From JAJPJG01 sp034667645 (GTDB lineage: Bacteria > Verrucomicrobiota > Verrucomicrobiia > Chthoniobacterales > Chthoniobacteraceae), in assembly GCA_034667645.1 (NCBI GenBank), contig JAXDQV010000096.1, forward strand, positions 1-14,955: a stretch of 14,955 nucleotides of DNA. Reading direction: 5' to 3'. Shown here piece after piece: positions 6,802 to 13,892 of this stretch. The notes under the pieces were generated by a model. It saw nothing but the letters and a program-made list of their open reading frames with translations, did not search any database and was not told where the DNA came from. The position numbers and the translations under genes were made by a program. Numbering within the stretch: position 1 is the first letter of the stretch; each line of letters opens with the position of its first letter.

Positions 6802-7572
6802 TCACTGCTGGGCATCCACCCGAAGGCGGTCACCCACTTTTACTTTGTCCTTGTTCGAACTTAGATCCTGAATCACGGCGCCTGCGATTTTCTCGCGCAC
6901 GTCCACCACCCGCACATGTCCCACGAGGTTGTCACCTCGCCAGACCTGGAATGGCATTCCAATCTTCACGCCCTGCTTGCTGCCGAGGTTGGCCACGACC
7001 AGCGCAAATTCTTCTTTCAAGCTGATCACCATTCCATCGGTCAACGTCGCCGAAACCGCCGCCGCTTCCGGCGTCTGCGCGCTGGGCAAACCCATTGCTT
7101 CATTCATCGCTCGCATCTCGGTTTCCACTGCCAGGCGCGCGTCGGCATCGGTGCTGACCGCGGTTTTCAAAAACCGCAGGACGGCTTCGGACATGCGCAC
7201 GAGCTGGTCGCCGAGTTTGTCCTTTTCGTCCTGAACGATCTTCAAGTCGCTCACCGCTTTCAACAATCGCTGTTCGAGCTTCGACTTGTCGCCCGCATCG
7301 AGCCCGAGGGCTTCCATGCGCAGCTTCAACTCGCGACTCTCGCGCTTGAATACTTCGGCTTCGCTGTTGGCGATCGCGAGGCTTTCAGTCAATGACCGGG
7401 TCTGCTCCTGCGACATGCGCAATCTCTCGCGCAGCGCCGAGTTTTCCTCGGTCACGCTCTGAAGCGTCATTTTCGCTTCCGTGAACTCAATATCTAAATC
7501 TGACAAAGAACCAACTTGCTCACCGGCAAGGGCGCCGCTCAAGGCGACGCCGAATCCGGCCAGCGCTAACAT
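6802..7572 (-). CDS. Unrecognised exported coiled-coil protein inserted between rpsS and rplV
   Basis: I do not recognise this as a named family. From the ATG at 7572 it encodes 256 residues. The first 16 (LALAGFGVALSGALA, then GEQ) look like a signal-peptide hydrophobic core ending in an ALA cleavage motif, but without positive residues before it. Residues about 23-137 are charged heptad-like helix (LREREL-type runs such as ALRERLRMSQEQTRSLTESLAI), probably coiled coil. A low-complexity Ala/Pro linker follows. The last 75 or so residues are a Gly/Val-rich beta domain (LVVANLGSKQGVKIGMPFQVW, VGHVRVVDVREKIAGAVIQDL, KVKVGDRLRV), resembling the beta barrels of MreC-like envelope proteins. The frame is also open to a GTG at 7659, 1 nt after rpsS, which would add 29 residues read through a repeat. 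The stop is 13 nt before rplV. Function is unknown; a cell-envelope role is inference. Confidence 0.85.
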   Translation of the reverse strand: MLALAGFGVALSGALAGEQVGSLSDLDIEFTEAKMTLQSVTEENSALRERLRMSQEQTRSLTESLAIANSEAEVFKRESRELKLRMEALGLDAGDKSKLEQRLLKAVSDLKIVQDEKDKLGDQLVRMSEAVLRFLKTAVSTDADARLAVETEMRAMNEAMGLPSAQTPEAAAVSATLTDGMVISLKEEFALVVANLGSKQGVKIGMPFQVWRGDNLVGHVRVVDVREKIAGAVIQDLSSNKDKVKVGDRLRVDAQQ

Positions 7573-7626
7573 TTTTGACTTCGGAATCCGTGCTCCGGAC
7601 TGGCGGCGGCTCGATGCAGCTCCCAG

Positions 7627-7654
7627 TCCAAAATCCAAGATCCAAAATCCAAAT
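7627..7654. repeat. Four tandem copies of a TCCAAAA-type heptanucleotide
   Basis: Plus-strand units are TCCAAAA, TCCAAGA, TCCAAAA and TCCAAAT. On the minus strand they read as TTTTGGA repeats in the 88 nt between the rpsS stop and the ATG of the coiled-coil gene. Read from the GTG at 7659 they encode FGFWILDFG. Heptanucleotide tracts of this type are known as dispersed intergenic repeats in several bacterial phyla (recalled, not searched). This is the only stretch of slack DNA inside the operon, so it probably marks an insertion or recombination scar. Confidence 0.85.
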
Positions 7655-7660
7655 TTCACA

Positions 7661-7939
7661 TCACTTCGTTACTTTCGCAGTGTGCGAGCCGTGCTTCTTG
7701 AAGACACGGGTCGGCGAAAACTCGCCGAGTTTGTGTCCGACCATGTTCTCGGTGACGAACACGGACTGAAAAATTTTCCCGTTGTGGACCAGGAAGGTGT
7801 GGCCGACGAAATCCGGCGTCACCGTGCTGCGGCGCGACCAGGTTTTGATCGGCTTCTTCACGCCACCGGCTTCCATCTTGTCGATCTTCTCGAGCAGGTG
7901 CTGCTCGACGAACGGTCCTTTTTTTAACGATCTGCCCAT
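7661..7939 (-). CDS. rpsS: 30S ribosomal protein S19
   Basis: S19 sits in the 30S head and, with S13, contacts tRNA and the 50S subunit. The 92-residue product is standard: MGRSLKKGPFVEQHLLEKI at the start, KTWSRRSTVTPDFVGHTFLVHNGK (33-56) and VTENMVGHKLGEFSPTRVFKKHG near the end. I chose the ATG at 7939, 8 nt after the rplB stop; the open frame to 8047 would run back into rplB and is not S19-like. In most bacteria rplV follows immediately; here 872 nt separate the rpsS stop from the rplV start and hold the repeat and the coiled-coil gene. Confidence 0.98.
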   Translation of the reverse strand: MGRSLKKGPFVEQHLLEKIDKMEAGGVKKPIKTWSRRSTVTPDFVGHTFLVHNGKIFQSVFVTENMVGHKLGEFSPTRVFKKHGSHTAKVTK

Positions 7940-7947
7940 AGATTGCG

Positions 7948-8799
7948 TTACTTGACTTTCTTCTTCGATTTGCGCCGCTCGACGATGAACGTGCTGCTTT
8001 GCTTGTGTTTGCGGCGGGTCTTGAAACCTTTCGCCAGCTGCCCCCACGGACTGACGGGATGATGGCGTCCGCCGCCGCCCTTGGATTTGCCCTGTCCGCC
8101 ACCCATTGGGTGATCGACCGGATTCATCACCATGCCGCGAACGTGCGGCCGGCGACCCTGCCAGCGCGTCCGTCCAGCCTTGCCGCTGACGACGTTCATG
8201 TGGTCGATATTCCCGACCTGGCCGATCGTGGCGTAACAGTTCTCGTTGATCCGGCGAATTTCTCCGCTCGGCATTTTGACGAGCGCGTAACCGGCTTCAC
8301 GGTTGTTGAGCATGACCTGCTGCCCCGCGCTGCGTGCAATCTGGCCGCCACGGCCGGCGATCAACTCGACATTGTGAATACTCGTGCCCAGCGGGATGGA
8401 CTTTAACGGAAGCGCGTTGCCGAGCTCCGGAGCGACATTCTCGCCCGCCGTCACTTTTGCTCCGACGCCGAGCCCGTTTGGAGCCAGGATGTAAAACTTT
8501 TCGCCGTCTGTGTATTGGATCAAAGCAATGCGTGCGCTGCGGTTCGGGTCGTATTCGATCGCGAGCACCTCGGCGACCATGTCGCGTTTGCGCCGTTTGA
8601 AATCCACGATCCGATATTTTTGCTTGTGACCGCCGCCAATGTGGCGCGAAGTCATTCGGCCGTTGTTGTTGCGGCCACCGGTTTTCTTCAGCGGTTCGAC
8701 GAGCGACTTCTCGGGCTTCGACTTCGTGATTTCATCGAAGGCGGGCGTCTGCTTCGTGCGCGAGACGGGCGTTAACGGGCGGTAGGATTTGAGTGCCAT
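7948..8799 (-). CDS. rplB: 50S ribosomal protein L2
   Basis: L2 is a core 50S protein needed for subunit association and peptidyl transferase assembly. The 283-residue product has KKTGGRNNNGRMTSRHIGGGHKQKYR (38-63), IEYDPNRSARIALIQYTDGEKFYILAP (81-107) and RPHVRGMVMNPVDHPMGGG (217-235). The functionally critical histidine (His229 in E. coli numbering) is present as His230; the next conserved His of E. coli is Met232 here, a substitution I recall from other phyla, so not anomalous. The C-terminus is Lys-rich. It is 3 nt from rplW and 8 nt from rpsS, with no Shine-Dalgarno sequence. Confidence 0.98.
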   Translation of the reverse strand: MALKSYRPLTPVSRTKQTPAFDEITKSKPEKSLVEPLKKTGGRNNNGRMTSRHIGGGHKQKYRIVDFKRRKRDMVAEVLAIEYDPNRSARIALIQYTDGEKFYILAPNGLGVGAKVTAGENVAPELGNALPLKSIPLGTSIHNVELIAGRGGQIARSAGQQVMLNNREAGYALVKMPSGEIRRINENCYATIGQVGNIDHMNVVSGKAGRTRWQGRRPHVRGMVMNPVDHPMGGGQGKSKGGGGRHHPVSPWGQLAKGFKTRRKHKQSSTFIVERRKSKKKVK

Positions 8800-8802
8800 A
8801 AA

Positions 8803-9084
8803 CTAAGCGAGGTCGATTTTCTCGCCTTCCTTGAGCGTCACGATGGCCTTTTTCCAATCCGGCTTGCGACCGAGCGGACCGCGGACGCGCTTTTCCTTGC
8901 CGCGATAATTGCAGGTGTTCACGTCGGCTACTTTTTTTCCAAACAGCTTCTCGATCGCCTTTTTGATCTGCAGTTTGTTCGCGCGCGGGTTCACCCGGAA
9001 CACGTATTTGTTGTGCTTCTCCGTGAGCAATGAGCTCTTTTCCGTGAGCCGGACGGTGTCAATGATGTCGTAAATCTCGTTCAT
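8803..9084 (-). CDS. rplW: 50S ribosomal protein L23
   Basis: L23 is the main docking site for trigger factor and SRP at the tunnel exit. The 93-residue product shows the family pattern: IIDTVRLTEKSSLLTEKHNKYVFRVNPRANKLQIKKAIEKLFGKKVADVNTCNY split over its first 60 residues, then GKEKRVRGPLGRKPDWKKAIVTLKEGEKID. Its ATG overlaps the rplD stop by 4 nt (ATGA), which implies translational coupling, and it ends 3 nt before rplB. Confidence 0.98.
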   Translation of the reverse strand: MNEIYDIIDTVRLTEKSSLLTEKHNKYVFRVNPRANKLQIKKAIEKLFGKKVADVNTCNYRGKEKRVRGPLGRKPDWKKAIVTLKEGEKIDLA

Positions 9085-9689
9085 TTTTGCGTCCTCTGCA
9101 CCAGTTTCGCGAGCGCTTCAGTGGTCACGACGATTTTTTTGTAATGTAAAAGCTGCTCGGTATTCACGTCCTCGGGTCGCGCGAGCAACGTCGGCTGGAC
9201 ATTTCGCGCGGCAAGGTAAGTCGTATCGTCGAAGGTGCCGACAATCAGTGTTTTCGGTTCCTGCGTGGTATCTGCCAGAAGCTTCACGAATGCCTTCGTT
9301 TTCGGTTCCGTCACCGTGAACGACTCCGTCACGAGCACATCGCCGGCTTTGATCCGCTCGCTGAGCACCTTACGCAAGGCAAGCCGACGAACCTGTTTCG
9401 AAACCTTTTTCGTGTAGTCCCGGGGATGAGGACCGAAAACCACGCCTCCGCCCGACCAAACCGGCGACGACTTGTAGCCGGCGCGCGCACGGCCGGTTCC
9501 TTTTTGACGCCATGGTTTTGCACCGGACCCGCTGACGGTCGCCTTCGTTTTCACGCTGGCCGATCCGCTGCGCCGCGCCGCGCGCATCGCGATCACCACG
9601 TCGTGAACCGCCTGCGTCCCTTTGCCGTTCTCGATCAAATCGAGATTCGCTTTTTTTGCCGCCTCAATGGTTAAAACTTTCGCGCTCAT
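9081..9689 (-). CDS. rplD: 50S ribosomal protein L4
   Basis: L4 has a globular surface domain and a long loop reaching the exit-tunnel constriction, where erythromycin binds. In E. coli it also represses the S10 operon. The 202-residue product has the diagnostic loop GSGAKPWRQKGTGRARAGYKSSPVWSGGGVVFGPHPRDY (about 54-92) and a C-terminal half with TLIVGTFDDTTYLAARNV and LLHYKKIVVTTEALAKL. Start and stop abut neighbours tightly: 0 nt after the rplC stop (TAAATG) and a 4-nt overlap with rplW. An E. coli-type L4-responsive leader before rpsJ cannot exist here because the fusA-rpsJ gap is only 14 nt. Confidence 0.98.
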   Translation of the reverse strand: MSAKVLTIEAAKKANLDLIENGKGTQAVHDVVIAMRAARRSGSASVKTKATVSGSGAKPWRQKGTGRARAGYKSSPVWSGGGVVFGPHPRDYTKKVSKQVRRLALRKVLSERIKAGDVLVTESFTVTEPKTKAFVKLLADTTQEPKTLIVGTFDDTTYLAARNVQPTLLARPEDVNTEQLLHYKKIVVTTEALAKLVQRTQK

Positions 9690-10406
9690 TTACTTCTTTT
9701 TGCCCGCGGTTTTCGATGCCGGTTTGCCTGCGGAGGAGGCGGCTTTTTCCTGCGGCCCCTTGGCGAGGGTGCCGACCGGATGCTTGATCGCAGGTCGCAC
9801 CACCACATAGCTGCCCTTCGGGCCTGGAACTGCGCCGGTGATCAAGAGCACGTTGTCGGACTCGCGCACTTGCAGCACTTTCAAATTCTGCACGGTGATC
9901 TGGTCGTCGCCCATGTGTCCAGGCATGCCCATGTTTTTCCACACGCGCCCCGGCGTGGAGCGGTTGCCGATTGCGCCATTACGGCGATGCATCATCGAGC
10001 CGTGCGTTTCGGGCTGGCCATGCATGCCATGCTTTCGCACGACGCCTTGAAAACCTTTGCCCTTCGACTGCCCAATCACATCAACGAGCTGGCCGGCTTG
10101 AAAGAGCGTCGGTTTGAGATTCAACGCTTCGTCGGTCGTCTCGCTGTCTTCCAGGCGGAACTCGTGGACAAACTTCTTCGGCACCGAACCGGCTTTCTTG
10201 AAATGCGCCAGTTCCGCTCCGTTGACGCGCGATTCTTTTTGCGTGTCATAGCCGACTTGCACCGCGCTGTAGCCATCACTCTCCATCGTCTTCGACTGCA
10301 AGCGCGTATTGTCGCTCACATCGATGACCGTCACGGCGGTGGCGCGCCCCTTGTCGTCATAGACGCGGGTCATCCCGATTTTTTTTCCTAAAAGTCCGAT
10401 TCTCAT
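9690..10406 (-). CDS. rplC: 50S ribosomal protein L3, with Lys/Ala-rich tail
   Basis: L3 is an early assembly protein whose extension reaches the peptidyl transferase centre. The 238-residue product begins MRIGLLGKKIGMTRVYDDKG and contains SKGKGFQGVVRKHGMHGQPETHGS (114-137) and NRSTPGRVWKNMGMPGHMG (148-166). At the place of E. coli Gln150, the PrmB methylation target, there is His164, a common alternative outside gamma-proteobacteria (recalled). The last 20 or so residues are an Ala/Lys/Ser-rich tail (KAASSAGKPASKTAGKKK) beyond the usual end. It lies 15 nt after rpsJ and directly abuts rplD. Confidence 0.98.
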   Translation of the reverse strand: MRIGLLGKKIGMTRVYDDKGRATAVTVIDVSDNTRLQSKTMESDGYSAVQVGYDTQKESRVNGAELAHFKKAGSVPKKFVHEFRLEDSETTDEALNLKPTLFQAGQLVDVIGQSKGKGFQGVVRKHGMHGQPETHGSMMHRRNGAIGNRSTPGRVWKNMGMPGHMGDDQITVQNLKVLQVRESDNVLLITGAVPGPKGSYVVVRPAIKHPVGTLAKGPQEKAASSAGKPASKTAGKKK

Positions 10407-10421
10407 GGTGTTGACGCAGCG

Positions 10422-10733
10422 TTAGATCTTGATCGTGATGTCCACGCCCGCCGGTAAATTGAGTTTCTTGAGTTCGTCCACGGTTTTTGCGGTCGGCTCA
10501 ATGATGTCGAGCAGGCGCTTGTGCGTGCGAATCTCGAACTGATCCATCGATTTCTTGTCCACGTGGGGCGAGCGGTTCACCGTGAATTTCTCGATGCGGG
10601 TCGGCAGCGGAATCGGCCCCGCCACCTTCGCGCCGGTGCGCTTGGCAGTTTCGACAATTTCCGCCGACGATGCGTCAAGCATGCGAAAATCAAAGGCTTT
10701 GAGTCGGATGCGAATGCGTTGGCCGTTGGTCAT
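10422..10733 (-). CDS. rpsJ: 30S ribosomal protein S10 (NusE)
   Basis: S10 is a 30S head protein and, as NusE, also takes part in transcription antitermination with NusB. The 103-residue product is standard: RIRIRLKAFDFRMLDASSAEIVETAKRTGAKVAGPIPLPTR over the first 46 residues, then NRSPHVDKKSMDQFEIRTHKRLLDI. An AGGA lies about 8 nt before the ATG in the 14-nt gap after fusA. In E. coli rpsJ opens a separate operon with an L4-regulated leader; here it is continuous with the str block and tuf is absent in between. Confidence 0.98.
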   Translation of the reverse strand: MTNGQRIRIRLKAFDFRMLDASSAEIVETAKRTGAKVAGPIPLPTRIEKFTVNRSPHVDKKSMDQFEIRTHKRLLDIIEPTAKTVDELKKLNLPAGVDITIKI

Positions 10734-10747
10734 AAAAATCGTCCTGG

Positions 10748-12925
10748 TTATTCCTTGCCCTTTTGATCGATCACAGCGGCCAAAACCTGCGCGGGCACCT
10801 GCTCGAAGTGCGACGGCTCCATCGAGTAACTGGAGCGTCCTTTCGAGAGTGAACGGATCGCGGTCGCGTAACCGAACATCTCCGCGAGCGGAACTTCGGC
10901 ATTGATCGTCGTCAAACCCATCTTCGTCTCGAGGCTGCTGATCCGGCCACGGCGCCGATTGAGGTCGCCCATGATGTCGCCTTGAAATTCGTCGGGGCAG
11001 ATATTCTCCACCTTCATGATCGGCTCGAGCAGGATCGGTTTCGCTTTTTTGAAGCCGTCTTTCATCGCAAAAATTGCGGCCAGCTTGAACGCGAGTTCGT
11101 TCGAATCCACGTCGTGATAGCTGCCGTCGACGATGTCCACTTCGACGTCGATGACGGGATAGCCACCGACGACGCCGTTGAGCACCGCTTCTTCGATCCC
11201 CTTTTTACATGGCGCGATGTATTCCTTCGGAATGTTTCCGCCGACGACCTTGTTTTCAATCGTCAGCCCTTTGCCGCGCTCCGCTGGTCGGATATTGACA
11301 ATGACGTGACCGTATTGCCCGCGGCCGCCGGATTGTTTGATGAGCTTGCCTTCACCGGTCGACGGCGCAGTGATCGTTTCGCGATACGCGATCTGCGGTT
11401 TGCCCGCGTTCGCATCGACTTTGAATTCGCGAAACATCCGGTCCCTGATGATTTCCAAATGCAATTCGCCCATGCCGGCAATGATCGTCTGGCCGGTGTC
11501 TTCGTTGGTGAAGACCCGGAATGTTGGATCTTCTTCTGCGAGCCGTTGCAGCGCGATTGACATTTTTTCCTGATCGAGCTTCGTCTTCGGCTCAATGGCC
11601 ATCGAGATAACGGGATCGGGGAACGTGGGCGGTTCGAGGAGGATCGGAAAATCCTCGTCACATAGCGTGTCGCCCGTGGTGATGTTCTTGATGCCGACGA
11701 TCGCCGCGATGTCGCCTGAATAGCAGGTGTCGATGTCTTCGCGTTTGTCGGCCTGAATTTGGATCAACCGCGAAATGCGTTCGCGCTTATTCGTGCGCGG
11801 ATTGTAAACCGTGTCGCCCTTTGACAGCGTGCCGGAATAAACGCGGAAAAACACCAGCTTTCCGACGAATGGATCGCTCCACAGTTTGAAGGCAAGCGAG
11901 CAAAACTTCCCGTTGTCATCCGTCGGCGCAGCCATCGGCTCGTGCGAATCGGGATCCATGCCTTTGGTCGGCGGGATGTCCATCGGTCCGGGTAAATAAT
12001 CGATGACCGCATCCACCAAATACTGAACACCTTTGTTTTTGAATGCGGATCCACCCACCACCGGAACAAACCGATTGGCGATCGTCTGGCGGCGGATGCC
12101 TGCTTTGAGCAACTCAGGCGTGATCGGTTTGTCTTCCAAAACCAGCTCAGCGAGTTCGTCATCAAGATTCGAAATCTGCTCGACCAGATCGTTGTAAGCC
12201 GCATCCACCATCGCGACGTGCTCCGCGGGAATCTCTTCGATTTGATAGGTCGAACCCATGACGTCGTTCTCGGTGTAAATAACCGCTTTTCGATTAATGA
12301 CGTCGAGTTGTCCGCGAAGTTGATCCTCCGCCCCGAGCGGAATCAGAATCGGCCAGGCATTCGCTGCGAGTTTTTTGCGCATCGAATCGACGGAGGCGTT
12401 AAAGTCCGCGCCGACGCGATCCATCTTGTTAATAAAGCCGATACGGGGAACGCCGTATTTATTAGCCTGGCGCCAGACGGTCTCGGACTGAGGCTGCACC
12501 CCGGCAACCGCGTCGAAGACCGCGATCGCACCATCGAGAACCCGAAGGGAGCGCTCGACTTCCGCCGTAAAATCGACATGCCCTGGGGTGTCGATGATGT
12601 TCACGCGCATTTTGATGCCGTCGTAAACTTTATAGACGCCATCCTCGTGTTTTTGCATCCACGAGCACGTGGTTGCAGCGCTGGTAATGGTGATGCCGCG
12701 CTCGCGCTCCTGCTCCATCCAATCCGTCACGGTCGTGCCTTCATGCACCTCGCCGATTTTGTGGATCATGCCGGTGTAAAAAAGAATGCGCTCGGTCAGC
12801 GTCGTCTTACCCGCGTCAATGTGCGCGGCGATCCCAATATTACGCGTGCGCTCGAGCGGGAACGCGCGGTCCGGCGAGTTCGGGTTCGTGGACACGGCCG
12901 CTTTTTCTAAAGTCGCGTTCGCCAT
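10748..12925 (-). CDS. fusA: Translation elongation factor G
   Basis: EF-G is the GTPase that drives translocation and, with RRF, ribosome recycling. All five domains appear intact in 725 residues. Visible G-domain motifs are the P-loop AHIDAGKT (34-41), switch I RERGIT (74-79), DTPGH (112-116) and NKMD (166-169). Later come PFVGKLVFFRVYSGTLSKGD (domain II), GMGELHLEII (domain III), SGGRGQYGHV (domain IV) and the C-terminal MGDLNRRRGRI and ATAIRSLSKGRSSYSMEPSHFEQVP (domain V). An extra 20 or so N-terminal residues precede the usual start. It begins 2 nt after rpsG and is followed after 14 nt by rpsJ, not tuf. Confidence 0.99.
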   Translation of the reverse strand: MANATLEKAAVSTNPNSPDRAFPLERTRNIGIAAHIDAGKTTLTERILFYTGMIHKIGEVHEGTTVTDWMEQERERGITITSAATTCSWMQKHEDGVYKVYDGIKMRVNIIDTPGHVDFTAEVERSLRVLDGAIAVFDAVAGVQPQSETVWRQANKYGVPRIGFINKMDRVGADFNASVDSMRKKLAANAWPILIPLGAEDQLRGQLDVINRKAVIYTENDVMGSTYQIEEIPAEHVAMVDAAYNDLVEQISNLDDELAELVLEDKPITPELLKAGIRRQTIANRFVPVVGGSAFKNKGVQYLVDAVIDYLPGPMDIPPTKGMDPDSHEPMAAPTDDNGKFCSLAFKLWSDPFVGKLVFFRVYSGTLSKGDTVYNPRTNKRERISRLIQIQADKREDIDTCYSGDIAAIVGIKNITTGDTLCDEDFPILLEPPTFPDPVISMAIEPKTKLDQEKMSIALQRLAEEDPTFRVFTNEDTGQTIIAGMGELHLEIIRDRMFREFKVDANAGKPQIAYRETITAPSTGEGKLIKQSGGRGQYGHVIVNIRPAERGKGLTIENKVVGGNIPKEYIAPCKKGIEEAVLNGVVGGYPVIDVEVDIVDGSYHDVDSNELAFKLAAIFAMKDGFKKAKPILLEPIMKVENICPDEFQGDIMGDLNRRRGRISSLETKMGLTTINAEVPLAEMFGYATAIRSLSKGRSSYSMEPSHFEQVPAQVLAAVIDQKGKE

Positions 12926-12927
12926 CT

Positions 12928-13401
12928 CTAGAACCTGAAATGCGCAAATGCGCGGTTTGCCTGTGCCATTTTGTGGGTGTCGTCCCGCTTTTTAATGGCG
13001 TTTCCCTGGCCGGCAGCGGCGTCTTTGAGTTCGGTCGCAAGCGCGTCCTGCATCGGAGTGTTTTTCCGCTTTTGCGCAAAACCCACGATCCAGCGCATGG
13101 CAAGCGCCACCTGGCGGCGCGCGGGGACTTCCATCGGCACCTGATACGTGGCACCGCCCACGCGACGCGACTTCGTCTCGAGGCGCGGCTTCACGTTGTC
13201 GAGCGCCTTATGCAGCGTTTCGAGAGGATCCACCACATCGCTGCCTTCGCGCGTCTTCTCGATCGCGGTGTAAACGATGCGCTCCGCGAGCGATTTTTTG
13301 CCGTCACTCATGATCGTGCTGATGAGCTGAGCGACAACTGAGCTGCCGTAGCGGGCGTCGATGTTTTCCCTGCGCTGAATGGTTCTGCGTCTGCGTGACA
13401 T
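12928..13401 (-). CDS. rpsG: 30S ribosomal protein S7
   Basis: S7 nucleates assembly of the 30S head and lies at the E site. The 157-residue product has the basic N-terminus (MSRRRRTIQRRENIDARYGS), SDGKKSLAERIVYTA (32-46), the signature RRVGGATYQVPMEVPARRQVALAMRWIV (78-105) and a C-terminal KKRDDTHKMAQANRAFAHFRF block. Length is normal. In E. coli S7 represses the str operon through a structure in the roughly 100-nt rpsL-rpsG spacer; here that spacer is only 11 nt, so that mechanism is not available. It lies 2 nt before fusA. Confidence 0.98.
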   Translation of the reverse strand: MSRRRRTIQRRENIDARYGSSVVAQLISTIMSDGKKSLAERIVYTAIEKTREGSDVVDPLETLHKALDNVKPRLETKSRRVGGATYQVPMEVPARRQVALAMRWIVGFAQKRKNTPMQDALATELKDAAAGQGNAIKKRDDTHKMAQANRAFAHFRF

Positions 13402-13412
13402 GGCTTAAATGG

Positions 13413-13829
13413 TTACTTCTTTTTGCCCTTCGCGCCCTTGGCCTCAGCCTCTGCTCCGGCCTTCGGTTTTTTCGCCCCATATTTCGAACGACTGCGGCGG
13501 CGCCCATCCACTCCGAGTGCGTCCAGCGTGCCGCGGACAATGTGATAGCGCACACCGGGCAAATCCTTCACCCGGCCACCGCGCACGAGCACGATCGAGT
13601 GCTCTTGCAAGTTGTGGCCCTCGCCTGGAATATAGGCGATCACTTCCTGCCCGTTCGTGAGCCGCACCTTTGCCACCTTGCGCAAAGCGGAATTCGGCTT
13701 CTTCGGCGTTCGCGTCATCACCTGCACGCAAACGCCGCGGCGTTGCGGGCAATTATTGAGCGCCGGCGATTTCGATTTCACCGTCACCTTTTTCCGTCCT
13801 TTGCGGACGAGCTGGTTGATCGTTGGCAT
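13413..13829 (-). CDS. rpsL: 30S ribosomal protein S12
   Basis: S12 lies next to the decoding centre and governs accuracy. The 138-residue product shows MPTINQLVRKGRKK, TPKKPNSALRKVAKVRLTNGQEV (41-63), GEGHNLQEHSIVLVRGGRVKDLPGVRYH (69-96) and RSRSKYGAKKPK. Lys43 and Lys88, the classical sites of streptomycin-resistance substitutions, are wild type, and Asp89, the methylthiolation site in E. coli, is present. A tail of roughly 15 residues rich in Ala, Glu and Lys extends beyond the usual end. It is the first gene of the superoperon; the 366-nt region upstream contains hairpins but no Shine-Dalgarno sequence next to the ATG. Confidence 0.98.
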   Translation of the reverse strand: MPTINQLVRKGRKKVTVKSKSPALNNCPQRRGVCVQVMTRTPKKPNSALRKVAKVRLTNGQEVIAYIPGEGHNLQEHSIVLVRGGRVKDLPGVRYHIVRGTLDALGVDGRRRSRSKYGAKKPKAGAEAEAKGAKGKKK

Positions 13830-13873
13830 TTAAATTCTGTTTAACAAAAGTTTTCGGCTTTTCGAACGCCTCG

Positions 13874-13889
13874 CCCGCGCTTTCACGGG
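13874..13889 (-). promoter_or_regulatory. Second leader hairpin upstream of rpsL
   Basis: In the rpsL transcript, CCCGUG pairs with CGCGGG (one U-G pair) around an AAAG loop: a perfect 6-bp stem starting a few nt after the U-run of the terminator-like hairpin. Its 5' CCCG could alternatively pair with the CGGG arm of that first hairpin, so the two structures might exclude each other (inference). Confidence 0.4.
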
Positions 13890-13892
13890 ACG

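Noticed and set aside
6789..6833. Upstream extension of L22 to 6833
   Set aside because: It would overlap the coiled-coil gene by 32 nt and adds residues unlike the L22 N-terminus; the ATG at 6788 gives the expected start.
7627..7654. CRISPR-like array
   Set aside because: Units are 7 bp and directly adjacent, with no spacers, so this is a simple tandem repeat.
7940..8047. Upstream extension of S19 into rplB
   Set aside because: The added 36 residues are a frame-shifted reading of rplB; S19 proteins begin at the MGRSLKKGPF motif.
8092..8110. His-to-Met change in the HPHGGG motif of L2
   Set aside because: The critical histidine (His230 here) is kept; HPMGGG is, as I recall, a common variant in other phyla.
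9909..9920. Loss of the L3 glutamine methylated by PrmB in E. coli
   Set aside because: Histidine at this position is a common alternative outside gamma-proteobacteria, so it is not a defect.
12218..12910. 230-codon plus-strand open frame opposite fusA
   Set aside because: Fully antisense to the conserved G domain of EF-G; composition is that of a shadow frame.
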